29,701 nt of DNA from Dactylosporangium aurantiacum (GTDB taxonomy: Bacteria > Actinomycetota > Actinomycetes > Mycobacteriales > Micromonosporaceae): the NCBI RefSeq assembly GCF_000716715.1, contig NZ_JNYJ01000072.1, positions 1 through 29,701 on the forward strand, given 5' to 3'. Made by a program: the position numbers and the translations under genes. Numbering within the stretch: position 1 is the first letter of the stretch; each line of letters starts with the position of its first letter. Below the pieces are notes generated by a model. That model did no database searches and was not told the DNA's origin. It saw only the letters and a program-made list of their open reading frames with translations. Shown piece after piece: positions 8,764-15,010 of this stretch.

Positions 8764-9812
8764 GCCAGAAGCGGAACGGGACGCTGACAGCGGCCTGGAC
8801 GGGCGTGCCGAGCGACGACGACCCTGCCCTGCCGCCGGAGCGCCGGGCGGTCACCGGGTCCGGTGGCCGCTGGCGGCGCCGCAGGCAACGCGGTGAACGG
8901 CTGATGGTGCCGAAGGCGGAGTTCCGCTCGTATTACGGGCTGCCGGTGCTCAACCAGCCCACGTGGAAAGCTCCGGACATCGCCGGATACCTGTTCCTGG
9001 GCGGGCTGGCTGGTGCGTCCTCGGGTCTTGCCGCCGCCGCGGAGTTGACTGCACGTCCCGACCTGGCAAGGGCGGCCCGGATAGGCGCGGTCGGCGCGTT
9101 GGCCGGCTCGCTGTACGGGCTGATCCACGACCTCGGCCGGCCCGCCCGGTTCGTGAACATGTTGCGGGTGTTCAAGGTGACATCGCCGATGAGTGTCGGA
9201 TCGTGGCTGCTCGCCGCGTACGGACCGCAGGCGACGCTTGCCGCCGCGAGCGCGGTGACCGGTCGGCTGCCGATGCTCGGGCGGGCAGCGGGTATCGGCG
9301 CAGGTGTGCTCGGGGTCGGCGTGGCGACCTACACTGCGGCGCTCATCAGCGACACCGCAGTGCCGGTCTGGCACGACGGGCGCCGGGAGCTGCCGTATCT
9401 GTTCGCCGGTTCGGCTGCCGCCTCGGCCGGCGGGCTCGGCCTGCTTGCCGCGCCACTGTCCCAGGCAGGTCCGGCCAGCCGGATCGCCGTCGCCGGCACG
9501 CTCGTGGAGGTGCTCGCGGCCAAGGTGATGCAGCGCTGCCTCGGCCCGGTCGCCGAGCCACTCAAGGACGGCCCGAGCGGCCGGCTCCTGCGGTGGGGCG
9601 AGCGGCTCGGCGTGACCGGAGCGGTGCTCGGCGCCACCGCTGGCCGGCGGTCACGGCTGGCTGCAGGGGTTGCCGGCGCTGCGCTGCTCGTCGGTTCCGC
9701 GTGCACCCGGTTCGGCCTGTTCCGGGCCGGTCAGAAATCGGCGGCCGATCCCCGGTACACCGTGCGGCCGCAGCGTGAGCATCTGGAGCTGCGAACGGAC
9801 CAACGGCCATGA
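8760..9812 (+). CDS. NrfD/PsrC-like membrane subunit of formate dehydrogenase
   Basis: A 350-residue multi-pass protein. A charged 60-residue N-terminus (RRRRQRGE) is followed by YYGLPVLNQPTWK and then about eight hydrophobic helices, including IAGYLFLGGLAGASSGLAAA, AYGPQATLAAASAV and PYLFAGSAAASAGGLGLLAA. The family (polysulfide reductase NrfD) anchors Fe-S subunits and exchanges electrons with quinone, so it replaces the cytochrome b subunit of FdnGHI. GTG at 8760 overlaps the previous stop as GTGA; an in-frame start at 8691 would overlap the beta subunit by over 70 bp and is rejected. The stop overlaps the next small gene as ATGA. Confidence 0.9.
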   Translation: MSQKRNGTLTAAWTGVPSDDDPALPPERRAVTGSGGRWRRRRQRGERLMVPKAEFRSYYGLPVLNQPTWKAPDIAGYLFLGGLAGASSGLAAAAELTARPDLARAARIGAVGALAGSLYGLIHDLGRPARFVNMLRVFKVTSPMSVGSWLLAAYGPQATLAAASAVTGRLPMLGRAAGIGAGVLGVGVATYTAALISDTAVPVWHDGRRELPYLFAGSAAASAGGLGLLAAPLSQAGPASRIAVAGTLVEVLAAKVMQRCLGPVAEPLKDGPSGRLLRWGERLGVTGAVLGATAGRRSRLAAGVAGAALLVGSACTRFGLFRAGQKSAADPRYTVRPQREHLELRTDQRP

Positions 9813-9904
9813 TGCGGCGGGTTCGCGAGTATCTGCCGCTTGCTGTCACGGTCGTGGCCACCTGCGTCGCCGCCGTCGTTGCAGGGCGCCCGCGCCGCCG
9901 GTGA
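9809..9904 (+). CDS. 31-residue membrane peptide at the end of the formate dehydrogenase operon
   Basis: ATG at 9809 overlaps the TGA of the NrfD gene (ATGA) and opens a frame of 31 codons. The peptide is MMRRVREY, then a hydrophobic stretch LPLAVTVVATCVAAVVAG, then RPRRR: one membrane helix with positive flanks. I know no named family for it. The exact stop/start overlap, the same kind as earlier in the operon, and the clean helix argue that it is real, perhaps a small accessory subunit. It was too short for ordinary gene calling. A chance frame cannot be excluded. Confidence 0.5.
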   Translation: MMRRVREYLPLAVTVVATCVAAVVAGRPRRR

Positions 9905-9907
9905 CGC

Positions 9908-10074
9908 TCAGTTTGACACGTCGCCGAGGGTGAACGCCCCGATGGTGGAGACGGTGTTCAGTGCGGTGAAACCGTCGTCGGGCAGGTTGTCGGCGTAGCG
10001 GCGGGGCATGCCGGAGGTGCCGCTCCAGTGCTGGACCAGGAAGGTGGTGTGGAAGCCGACGAAGGTCAGCCGGC
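9908..10074 (-). pseudogene. ctaD: ctaD (cytochrome c oxidase subunit I) fragment
   Basis: The minus-strand frame ending at 9908 reads [45 protein letters not shown], a clear internal piece of the haem-copper oxidase subunit I from late in the protein (about 55 residues of a protein normally near 550-600). Everything before and after is missing, and the frame stops at LGDVSN. It lies directly downstream of the broken ctaF, as if a deletion had joined the two. Not functional. Confidence 0.75.
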
Positions 10075-10425
10075 CGCCACTGACTGACCGCGACACCTTC
10101 CGCGCCCGCCGCGACGGACAGGGCGATGCCGAATTGTCACATGCCGGACGGGGCGAAGAAGCCGACCGGTCCCGCACCGTCGGCGATCTCGGCGATCTCG
10201 GCGATCTCGGCGTCCGGTCGGTCGTCGGGTCGGGGCAGGGATGTGTCGGGACACCAGCCAGCAGTATCCGGCGCACATCAGGCTCATGCCGCCGGACAGT
10301 CCGAGCGTCATTGCGCCGGCCCATTCCGGGTGGCCGTGCCCGCCCGAGGGCCACCACACGTAGAGGATCGTGGCGGCGGCCAGGGCTGCCGCGATCGTCC
10401 CGAACACTTTGTACTCGGTGTGCAA
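10075..10425 (-). pseudogene. ctaF: ctaF (cytochrome c oxidase subunit IV) remnant
   Basis: From a TTG at 10425 the minus strand gives [38 protein letters not shown] and [10 protein letters not shown], the first part of the small actinobacterial oxidase subunit IV. A frameshift near 10233-10242 moves the homology to another frame ([19 protein letters not shown], then VGFFAPSGM). A TGA at 10137-10139 replaces a Trp before [10 protein letters not shown]. The last helix is lost at the junction with the ctaD fragment. The normal neighbours (ctaC and full ctaD) are absent. Confidence 0.75.
10182..10212. repeat. 9-bp tandem repeat, three full copies
   Basis: GGCGATCTC occurs three times in a row with a partial fourth copy. 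It lies inside the ctaF remnant and encodes repeated Glu-Ile-Ala on the minus strand. Twenty-seven bases keep the frame, so it did not cause the frameshift. Probably slippage in unconstrained sequence. Confidence 0.8.
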
Positions 10426-10598
10426 CGGCTGCTTCTCGGGTCTGTGCCGGCGGCGACGTCGCCACTTGGCCGGGCCGGGTTCCAGGTGCTGTCACGCTGT
10501 CGGTGCGCAGACAGCCGAATGCGGGGGCGCTCAAACGTCCGGGATGCCGTCATCGAGACGTCGTGATTGGTGCCGGGCCGACCGGGCAGTGGGCAACC

Positions 10599-12081
10599 AT
10601 GGGCGGCGTCACGTCATTCGGATGGGTGGTGGTCGGGACCTCGCTGGTCGTGATCGCGGCGATCTTCTCCAACCGCGTCAGCGCATGGATCCGGGTTCCT
10701 GCCCCGGGCGCTGTTCCTGATCGGTGCCGCGGTCGCGTCGGACCTCGTCCCCGCACTCGGCGCGCTGATGGTCGCTCATGTGCAGGATGTGGTCACGGTT
10801 GCGCTGGTCGTGATCCTGTTCGAGGGCGGGACGCACATCGGTTGGCGGCGGTTCCGTTCAGCGGCCGGAGCGATCGTCTGGGTCGGCGTCGCCGGCACGG
10901 TCGTGACCGCGGCTGCCGTGGCCACTGTGGCACATCTGCTGTTCGGGTTCGGCTGGCAGGCCGCGCTGCTGCTGGGCGCTGCACTGGCCCCGACCGATCC
11001 CGCCGTGGTCTTCTCCGTCCTCGGTCGCCGGGAGGTGATCGGCCGCTCCGGCGTGCTGCTGGAGGGCGAGTCCGGAACCAACGACCCGGTCGGCATCGCG
11101 CTGATGATGGTCCTGCTCGGGTCCGCCGGCGGCAGCCTCATCGGTCGGATCGGCGCGGGTGCCGGGGAGTTCGCCCTGCAGCTCGGCATCGGCGGCCTGA
11201 TCGGCGTCGCCGGAGGTTGGGGCCTGCGGTGGCTGATGCAGCGAGTCCCGTTGCCGAGCGAGGGTCTCTACCCGCTGCGGACCCTGGCGTTCGGCGGTCT
11301 CGTGTACGGACTCGCGACAGTAGTGCACGGATCCGGGTTCCTCGCGGTGTTCGCTGCGGGCGTCGTCATCGGTGACATCAACGCACCCTACAAGCGGGAG
11401 GTCGAGCGGTTCCTCTCGGCGACGTCCAGCCTGGCCGAGGTCGTCGCCTTCGTCGTGCTGGGCGTCACCGTCGGCCTGAACGATCTTGGTGGCGCGGTGT
11501 GGGTCGGCGTCGGCATCGGTCTGCTGCTGATGTGGGTGATCCGCCCGGTGCTGGTCGGTCTGGTGCTGTGGCCCGTCCGCCTCCGTCTCGGCGAGCGGGT
11601 GTTCGTGCTGTGGTCCGGGCTCAAGGGCGCGGTGCCGATCCTGCTGGGCACGTTCGCCGTCAGTTCCGCCGTCGCCGGCGCTGAGCGGATCTATGAGGTC
11701 ATTTTCGTCGTGGTGGCGCTGTCGGTGATGGTGCAGGGCACGACGGTGCCGCTGGTGGCGAGATGGCGCCGGGTGCTGATGCGGGTGGTCGAGCCTGAGC
11801 CCTGGACGCTCGGCATGCGGTTCCGGGAGCGGCCGGCTGGGGTGCGCCGGTTCACGGTGCAGGCGGGCGCGCCGGCGGACGGTGCCGCGATCGGCGGCCT
11901 GCGGCTGCACGAGGATGCGTGGATCAGCCTGGTGAGTCGGGACGGCCGACCGGTTCCGGTGAAACGCGACACGGTCCTGCAGGCGCGTGACGATGTCCTG
12001 GTCATCGTCGGCGCTGACGAACCGGCCGTTCGCCAGGTGTTCTGCGGGCCGGTCGAAAGGCGTCGCAGGTCGACCCAGTGA
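10599..12081 (+). CDS. CPA1/NhaP-type K+/H+ antiporter with TrkA-C domain, apparent frameshift
   Basis: Membrane cation/proton antiporter. The first helix (FGWVVVGTSLVVIAAIF) starts at ATG 10599 in one frame; the rest (10768-12081, 437 residues) lies in another. One extra G in CCCCGGG at 10702-10708 explains this: removing it gives PAPALFLIGAAVASDL joined to the second helix. The remainder has about ten more helices with the family motifs GAALAPTDPAVVFSVLG and LLEGESGTNDPVGIALM. The C-terminus (about 370 onwards, RFTVQAGAPADGAAIGGLRL to DDVLVIVGADE) is a TrkA-C regulatory domain, as in CvrA/NhaP2 proteins. Either a sequencing error or a recent inactivation; the downstream part shows no other damage. 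The internal ATG at 10768 would lack the first helix. Confidence 0.85.
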
Positions 12082-12149
12082 TGGGTCGGTCGCGGTTGCC
12101 CTTGCCTGGTCCTGTCGGGGCGCAAAATGATACCAAATATTGTGCAGGT

Positions 12150-12165
12150 ACAACTGTTGCATCGT
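12150..12165 (+). promoter_or_regulatory. Shared 16-bp element before STAS gene 1
   Basis: ACAACTGTTGCATCGT lies 47 bp before the STAS gene at 12213. The element upstream of the second STAS gene matches it at 13 of 16 positions, in the same orientation relative to the gene (consensus RCAAYNGTTGCATCGT). It contains a near-palindromic CAA-N3-TTG core typical of a dimeric regulator site. It could also be part of the promoter itself. Confidence 0.45.
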
Positions 12166-12212
12166 GTGTTGCGCGCTATGGTGATTGCTGCCGTTCCGGA
12201 GGTACATCAACC

Positions 12213-12530
12213 ATGAGCTTTTCGATCGACGTCCGTGCGCGGCTGACCGGGGCGGCCGCTATCGTGGTGCGCGGAGATCTCGATGCGGCGTCAGTCGGCC
12301 GGTTGATCGCGGCGGTGGACGAGGTGTTGCGAGGGCGACCCGGTCGGCTGTGCATCGACCTGGGTCTGGTGACGTTCGCCGACTCGGTGGCCGTGGGCGC
12401 GTTGGTGCACGTTCAGCGCCGATGCACACAGGTCGGTTGCAGGCTTTTCGTCGAACGGTTGAGTCCGGTGCTCGACCGGACGCTGACCGTTGCGGGGGTG
12501 CTGCACCTCTTCACCGTGACCGGCGGCTGA
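12213..12530 (+). CDS. STAS-domain anti-sigma factor antagonist
   Basis: A single STAS domain of 105 residues: AAIVVRGDLDAASVGRL, LCIDLGLVTFADSVAVGAL, then the C-terminal helix. In SpoIIAA/RsbV-type antagonists the serine in the Asp-Ser step is phosphorylated by an anti-sigma kinase; here it is D57-S58. The unphosphorylated form would sequester the anti-sigma factor and free the sigma factor. GGAGG lies 10 bases before ATG 12213, which decides the start although the frame is open from 12078. It converges on MarR copy 2 with 21 bp between stops. No partner kinase is visible, so the link to the window's sigma factors is inference. Confidence 0.85.
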   Translation: MSFSIDVRARLTGAAAIVVRGDLDAASVGRLIAAVDEVLRGRPGRLCIDLGLVTFADSVAVGALVHVQRRCTQVGCRLFVERLSPVLDRTLTVAGVLHLFTVTGG

Positions 12531-12551
12531 CAGCAGGCGTACGTGGCGGCG

Positions 12552-13097
12552 TCACGCGGCGTCGCGTCCGGAGCGTTGTGCCGGCCACCTGCCCTGCACC
12601 TCGGCGGTGGACGATTCCCAGTTCTGCCACCACTGCGGGTCGGGGACTTCCCCGGCGACGGTGACGAACGCCCGCAGTGTTGCGACCGTTCGTTTCGACG
12701 CGACCAGACCCGCGTCGCGGACCAGGGCTTCGATTTCGTCGCGGCGGGCCTTCATGATGGTCCCGATGAGATCCTTGCCGTCCTCCGTGAGGACGTGCCA
12801 GATCGGGCGCCGGTCAGTTTCGTCGTGGAAGCGTTGCACGAGGCCTTTGCGGACCAGGCGGTCGCACATGCGCGTGACCGTGGACGGTGCCACGTTCAGT
12901 TCTTGCGCCAGAACCGCGCTGCGCTGCGGGCCGTGGGTGGCAAGGAAGACGAGGGCGCGGTACTGCTGCAAGGTCACGTCGGCGTCGATGCGGCTGAGAT
13001 TCTTGGCGGCGATGGCGACCATCGCCCGACTGATTGACAGCAGCGCATCGACGAACGCGGTCGAGTCGTCCGGGTCCGGCACGGTTGATCGCGACAT
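12552..13097 (-). CDS. MarR-family transcriptional regulator (copy 2)
   Basis: A 181-residue winged-helix regulator, paralogue of 1847-2368. It has DADVTLQQYRALVFLATHGP, the recognition helix VAPSTVTRMCDRLVRKGL, the wing HDETDRRPIWHVLTEDG and the same C-terminal AGEVPDPQWWQNW. The start at ATG 13097 aligns with the paralogue; no clear Shine-Dalgarno sequence precedes it, so the mRNA may be leaderless. A palindrome GCAATGATTGC lies 3 bp upstream of the ATG, placed for autorepression. The upstream neighbour on the same strand is the zinc-ribbon STAS gene, 83 bp away. Ligand unknown. Confidence 0.9.
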   Translation of the reverse strand: MSRSTVPDPDDSTAFVDALLSISRAMVAIAAKNLSRIDADVTLQQYRALVFLATHGPQRSAVLAQELNVAPSTVTRMCDRLVRKGLVQRFHDETDRRPIWHVLTEDGKDLIGTIMKARRDEIEALVRDAGLVASKRTVATLRAFVTVAGEVPDPQWWQNWESSTAEVQGRWPAQRSGRDAA

Positions 13098-13100
13098 CCA

Positions 13101-13111
13101 GCAATGATTGC
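13101..13111. promoter_or_regulatory. Palindrome GCAA-N3-TTGC at the start of MarR copy 2
   Basis: GCAATGATTGC is a perfect 5+1+5 inverted repeat followed by AT, matching the core of the elements ahead of both STAS genes. Position directly before the marR start codon suggests autoregulation, which is common in the family. Confidence 0.45.
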
Positions 13112-13180
13112 ATGTCAGCACCGTTGTGTGACTGACCGGGCGTCGCGACATTCTCACGCGTCGTGGCTGCAGGTCCGGTG

Positions 13181-13708
13181 CTATCCGGGACGGTCGACGG
13201 TCGCCAGCCAGGCCGTTGCGTCCGACGGCGAGTCGAAGATCGGGAAGATGCGCAGCAGTCGCATCGTGTGCAACACGGTGACGACGAACCGGGACGGCCG
13301 AACCAGGCAGAGCGTTCGTCCGTCGTGCTTCGAGTGCTGATGCGCGCGAACCAGGGCGCCGAGTGCCGTCGAGTCGATGAGCCGGACCTGTGACATGTCG
13401 ATGACCACGTGGCGACCCGATTCGCATGCGGTGGTCAGCGCGTCGCGCAGTCTGTCGGCGACGGCAACGTCGAGGTCGCCGGTCAGCTGTACAAGGGCGT
13501 GCGTGCTGGTGATGGTGACTGCCCCGATGGGCGGAGTCGTCGGTGCGGTGCCCAATGGTCGGAGCGCCGCACCGCACCCGTCGCACCGGGTGGACGGAAG
13601 GTTTCCGGACGCGGGGAGCGGTGCGGCGGACCGGACCGGCTGAACTGGAAGGTCCAGCCGGGATCCACACTGCTCGCAGATGAGCGTGGCGAAGGCCGAA
13701 GTTGTCAT
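13181..13708 (-). CDS. Zinc-ribbon plus STAS-domain protein
   Basis: A 175-residue protein with an unusual build. The N-terminus carries two CxxC pairs (C11/C14 in ICEQCGS and C42/C45 in RCDGCGAALRP), a zinc-ribbon arrangement. Residues 62-172 form a STAS domain (ALVQLTGDLDVAVADRLRDAL, VVIDMSQVRLIDSTALGALV) with the phosphorylatable step D112-S113. STAS antagonists normally lack a metal site, so the ribbon could add redox or metal sensing or bind another partner. AGGAG stands 7 bases before ATG 13708 and decides the start. A copy of the 16-bp element lies 76 bp upstream. The last two STAS residues before the stop are unremarkable; length fits a complete domain. Confidence 0.85.
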   Translation of the reverse strand: MTTSAFATLICEQCGSRLDLPVQPVRSAAPLPASGNLPSTRCDGCGAALRPLGTAPTTPPIGAVTITSTHALVQLTGDLDVAVADRLRDALTTACESGRHVVIDMSQVRLIDSTALGALVRAHQHSKHDGRTLCLVRPSRFVVTVLHTMRLLRIFPIFDSPSDATAWLATVDRPG

Positions 13709-13784
13709 GGATGCTCCTGCATGGGCGTGGTCGAAATATTGCCGACCAGACTTCCCGGCGCACCTGTCAGCATCGTCTGTTGTA

Positions 13785-13800
13785 ACGATGCAACTATTGC
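13785..13800 (-). promoter_or_regulatory. Shared 16-bp element before the zinc-ribbon STAS gene
   Basis: On the coding strand it reads GCAATAGTTGCATCGT, 13 of 16 bases identical to 12150-12165 and in the same orientation to its gene. The overlapping sequence also holds GCATCGT at 13770-13776 and ACGATGC at 13785-13791, a perfect 7-bp inverted repeat with an 8-bp spacer. Confidence 0.45.
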
Positions 13801-13890
13801 CGGAGACCCTACCTGGATCGTCTGCAGTTGTACAGCGCGAGTCACCCGACGGTGGATCGCGGCGTTCAAGCCGAGCGTGGCCGGTCTCCG

Positions 13891-14151
13891 TCAGCGTCCC
13901 GGGGCCTGCCACCAGACGCCGGCTGCCACGCCGAGCGCGCAGATGGCGACCACCACGGTTGCGACGCTACCGACGATCAGCCCGGTGATGGCCGTGACCA
14001 CCGCCGCAGCAGCAATCCAGGCCGCCGCGACCTTCCGCCGGCTGCCGGAAGGCGATGGCCTGCCGGCAAGCGCTCTGGCAAGCGTCGGGTCGTCCGCACG
14101 CAAGCCTGCCTCCAGCTCTTCCAACCGGCGTCGTTCACTGTCGCTGAGCAT
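13891..14151 (-). CDS. DUF3040 small membrane protein
   Basis: An 86-residue protein. It begins MLSDSERRRLEELEAGLRAD, the DUF3040 signature (acidic helix near the start), followed by DDPTLARAL and two hydrophobic helices (VAAAWIAAAAVVTAITGLIV, then a second near residues 62-80). GGAGG lies 9 bases upstream of ATG 14151. DUF3040 proteins are widespread small actinobacterial membrane proteins of unknown role. A GGGTAT hexamer, the -10 type of SigB/F promoters, lies 42 bp upstream without a good -35 partner. Confidence 0.85.
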   Translation of the reverse strand: MLSDSERRRLEELEAGLRADDPTLARALAGRPSPSGSRRKVAAAWIAAAAVVTAITGLIVGSVATVVVAICALGVAAGVWWQAPGR

Positions 14152-14345
14152 GTTCGAGTGCCTCCGGACGGTTCCACTCACCCCAGTTCCTCATACCCCG
14201 TGCGGCGGGCCGCCATCATAGGGCGATGCGACTCGACAGGCGGGCACCTGTCGAAGTTGTGCGGTCCGACACGCAGGTGCGGACACGTGTCGCAAACGAG
14301 GTGGACCGATGCCGTGGGGACGCTGGCGCCGCCACGGCGAACTGG

Positions 14346-14759
14346 TCACGAGCTGCCTGCGCGGTGCCGTAGGTGCAGCGCCACGACGGTGGCGGTTCCG
14401 GCGCTCACGACGACCGTGATCAGCACGCCCGCCCAGCCGAGGGCCACCATGAGGACGGACAGCAGCATCCAGACAAGTGCAGCCGCGGCGAGCGCGGCCA
14501 TCCGCCGTGCCGGGACCATACGCGCAGCGACCGGCTCCTCCGCGGACAGGTCCTGAACGATCCGTGCGAAGGCAACTGCTTCCTCGGCGGTGAGCTGGAT
14601 GGCGTCCCAGCCGGCCGGCACAGTCCGAGCTGCAGCGTCCGTGTCGTACCCTTCGTCGGCGCTGTGCGGGTCCGCGCCGCTGCCGGCAGTGGTCCACGGA
14701 CCGCCCAGCCGCCGGTCGCCTGGCAGATCGGCGTCGTCGGGCAGTGGCCAGATCATCAT
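14346..14759 (-). CDS. DUF3040-like two-helix membrane protein
   Basis: A 137-residue protein with an N-terminal disordered acidic part (MMIWPLPDDADLPGD), then LTAEEAVAFARIVQDLSAEE, which resembles the LSxxERxxLEELExxLxxDDP block of the neighbouring DUF3040 protein, then two membrane helices (AALAAAALVWMLLSVLMVAL and a second ending ATVVALHLRH). GAGGAA lies upstream of ATG 14759. It is a likely diverged duplicate of 13891-14151, with an N-terminal extension. Function unknown. About 250 bp upstream carry no gene and should hold its promoter. Confidence 0.75.
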   Translation of the reverse strand: MMIWPLPDDADLPGDRRLGGPWTTAGSGADPHSADEGYDTDAAARTVPAGWDAIQLTAEEAVAFARIVQDLSAEEPVAARMVPARRMAALAAAALVWMLLSVLMVALGWAGVLITVVVSAGTATVVALHLRHRAGSS

Positions 14760-15010
14760 GGCAGGTTCCTCACGGCTCGGAACGACGGACCGCACGGCTG
14801 TACGTCGGGCGAGGCTCCGCCACGGCGTCGCCTGCCGTCACCGTCTCTGGCTACGGTGCTGGCTGAATATGGCGGCATATCGGCGCGTCCATGACGATTC
14901 GATGACAGTCGCTGTGAAGTCGGCGGCGTGGTTGTTGCCACGTGCTGGCGTTCGGGTGTCGTTGAATGCTTCCTCGGACCAAGTCGCCGTGCACCCTGGC
15001 GACTTGGCTG

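Noticed and set aside
10182..10212. Tandem repeat as a CRISPR or regulatory array
   Set aside because: Three 9-bp copies without spacers, inside a gene remnant; simple slippage.
10008..11375. 455-codon plus-strand frame
   Set aside because: It starts opposite the cytochrome oxidase remnants and runs into the antiporter in the wrong frame; only 10599 to about 10705 of it is real coding sequence.
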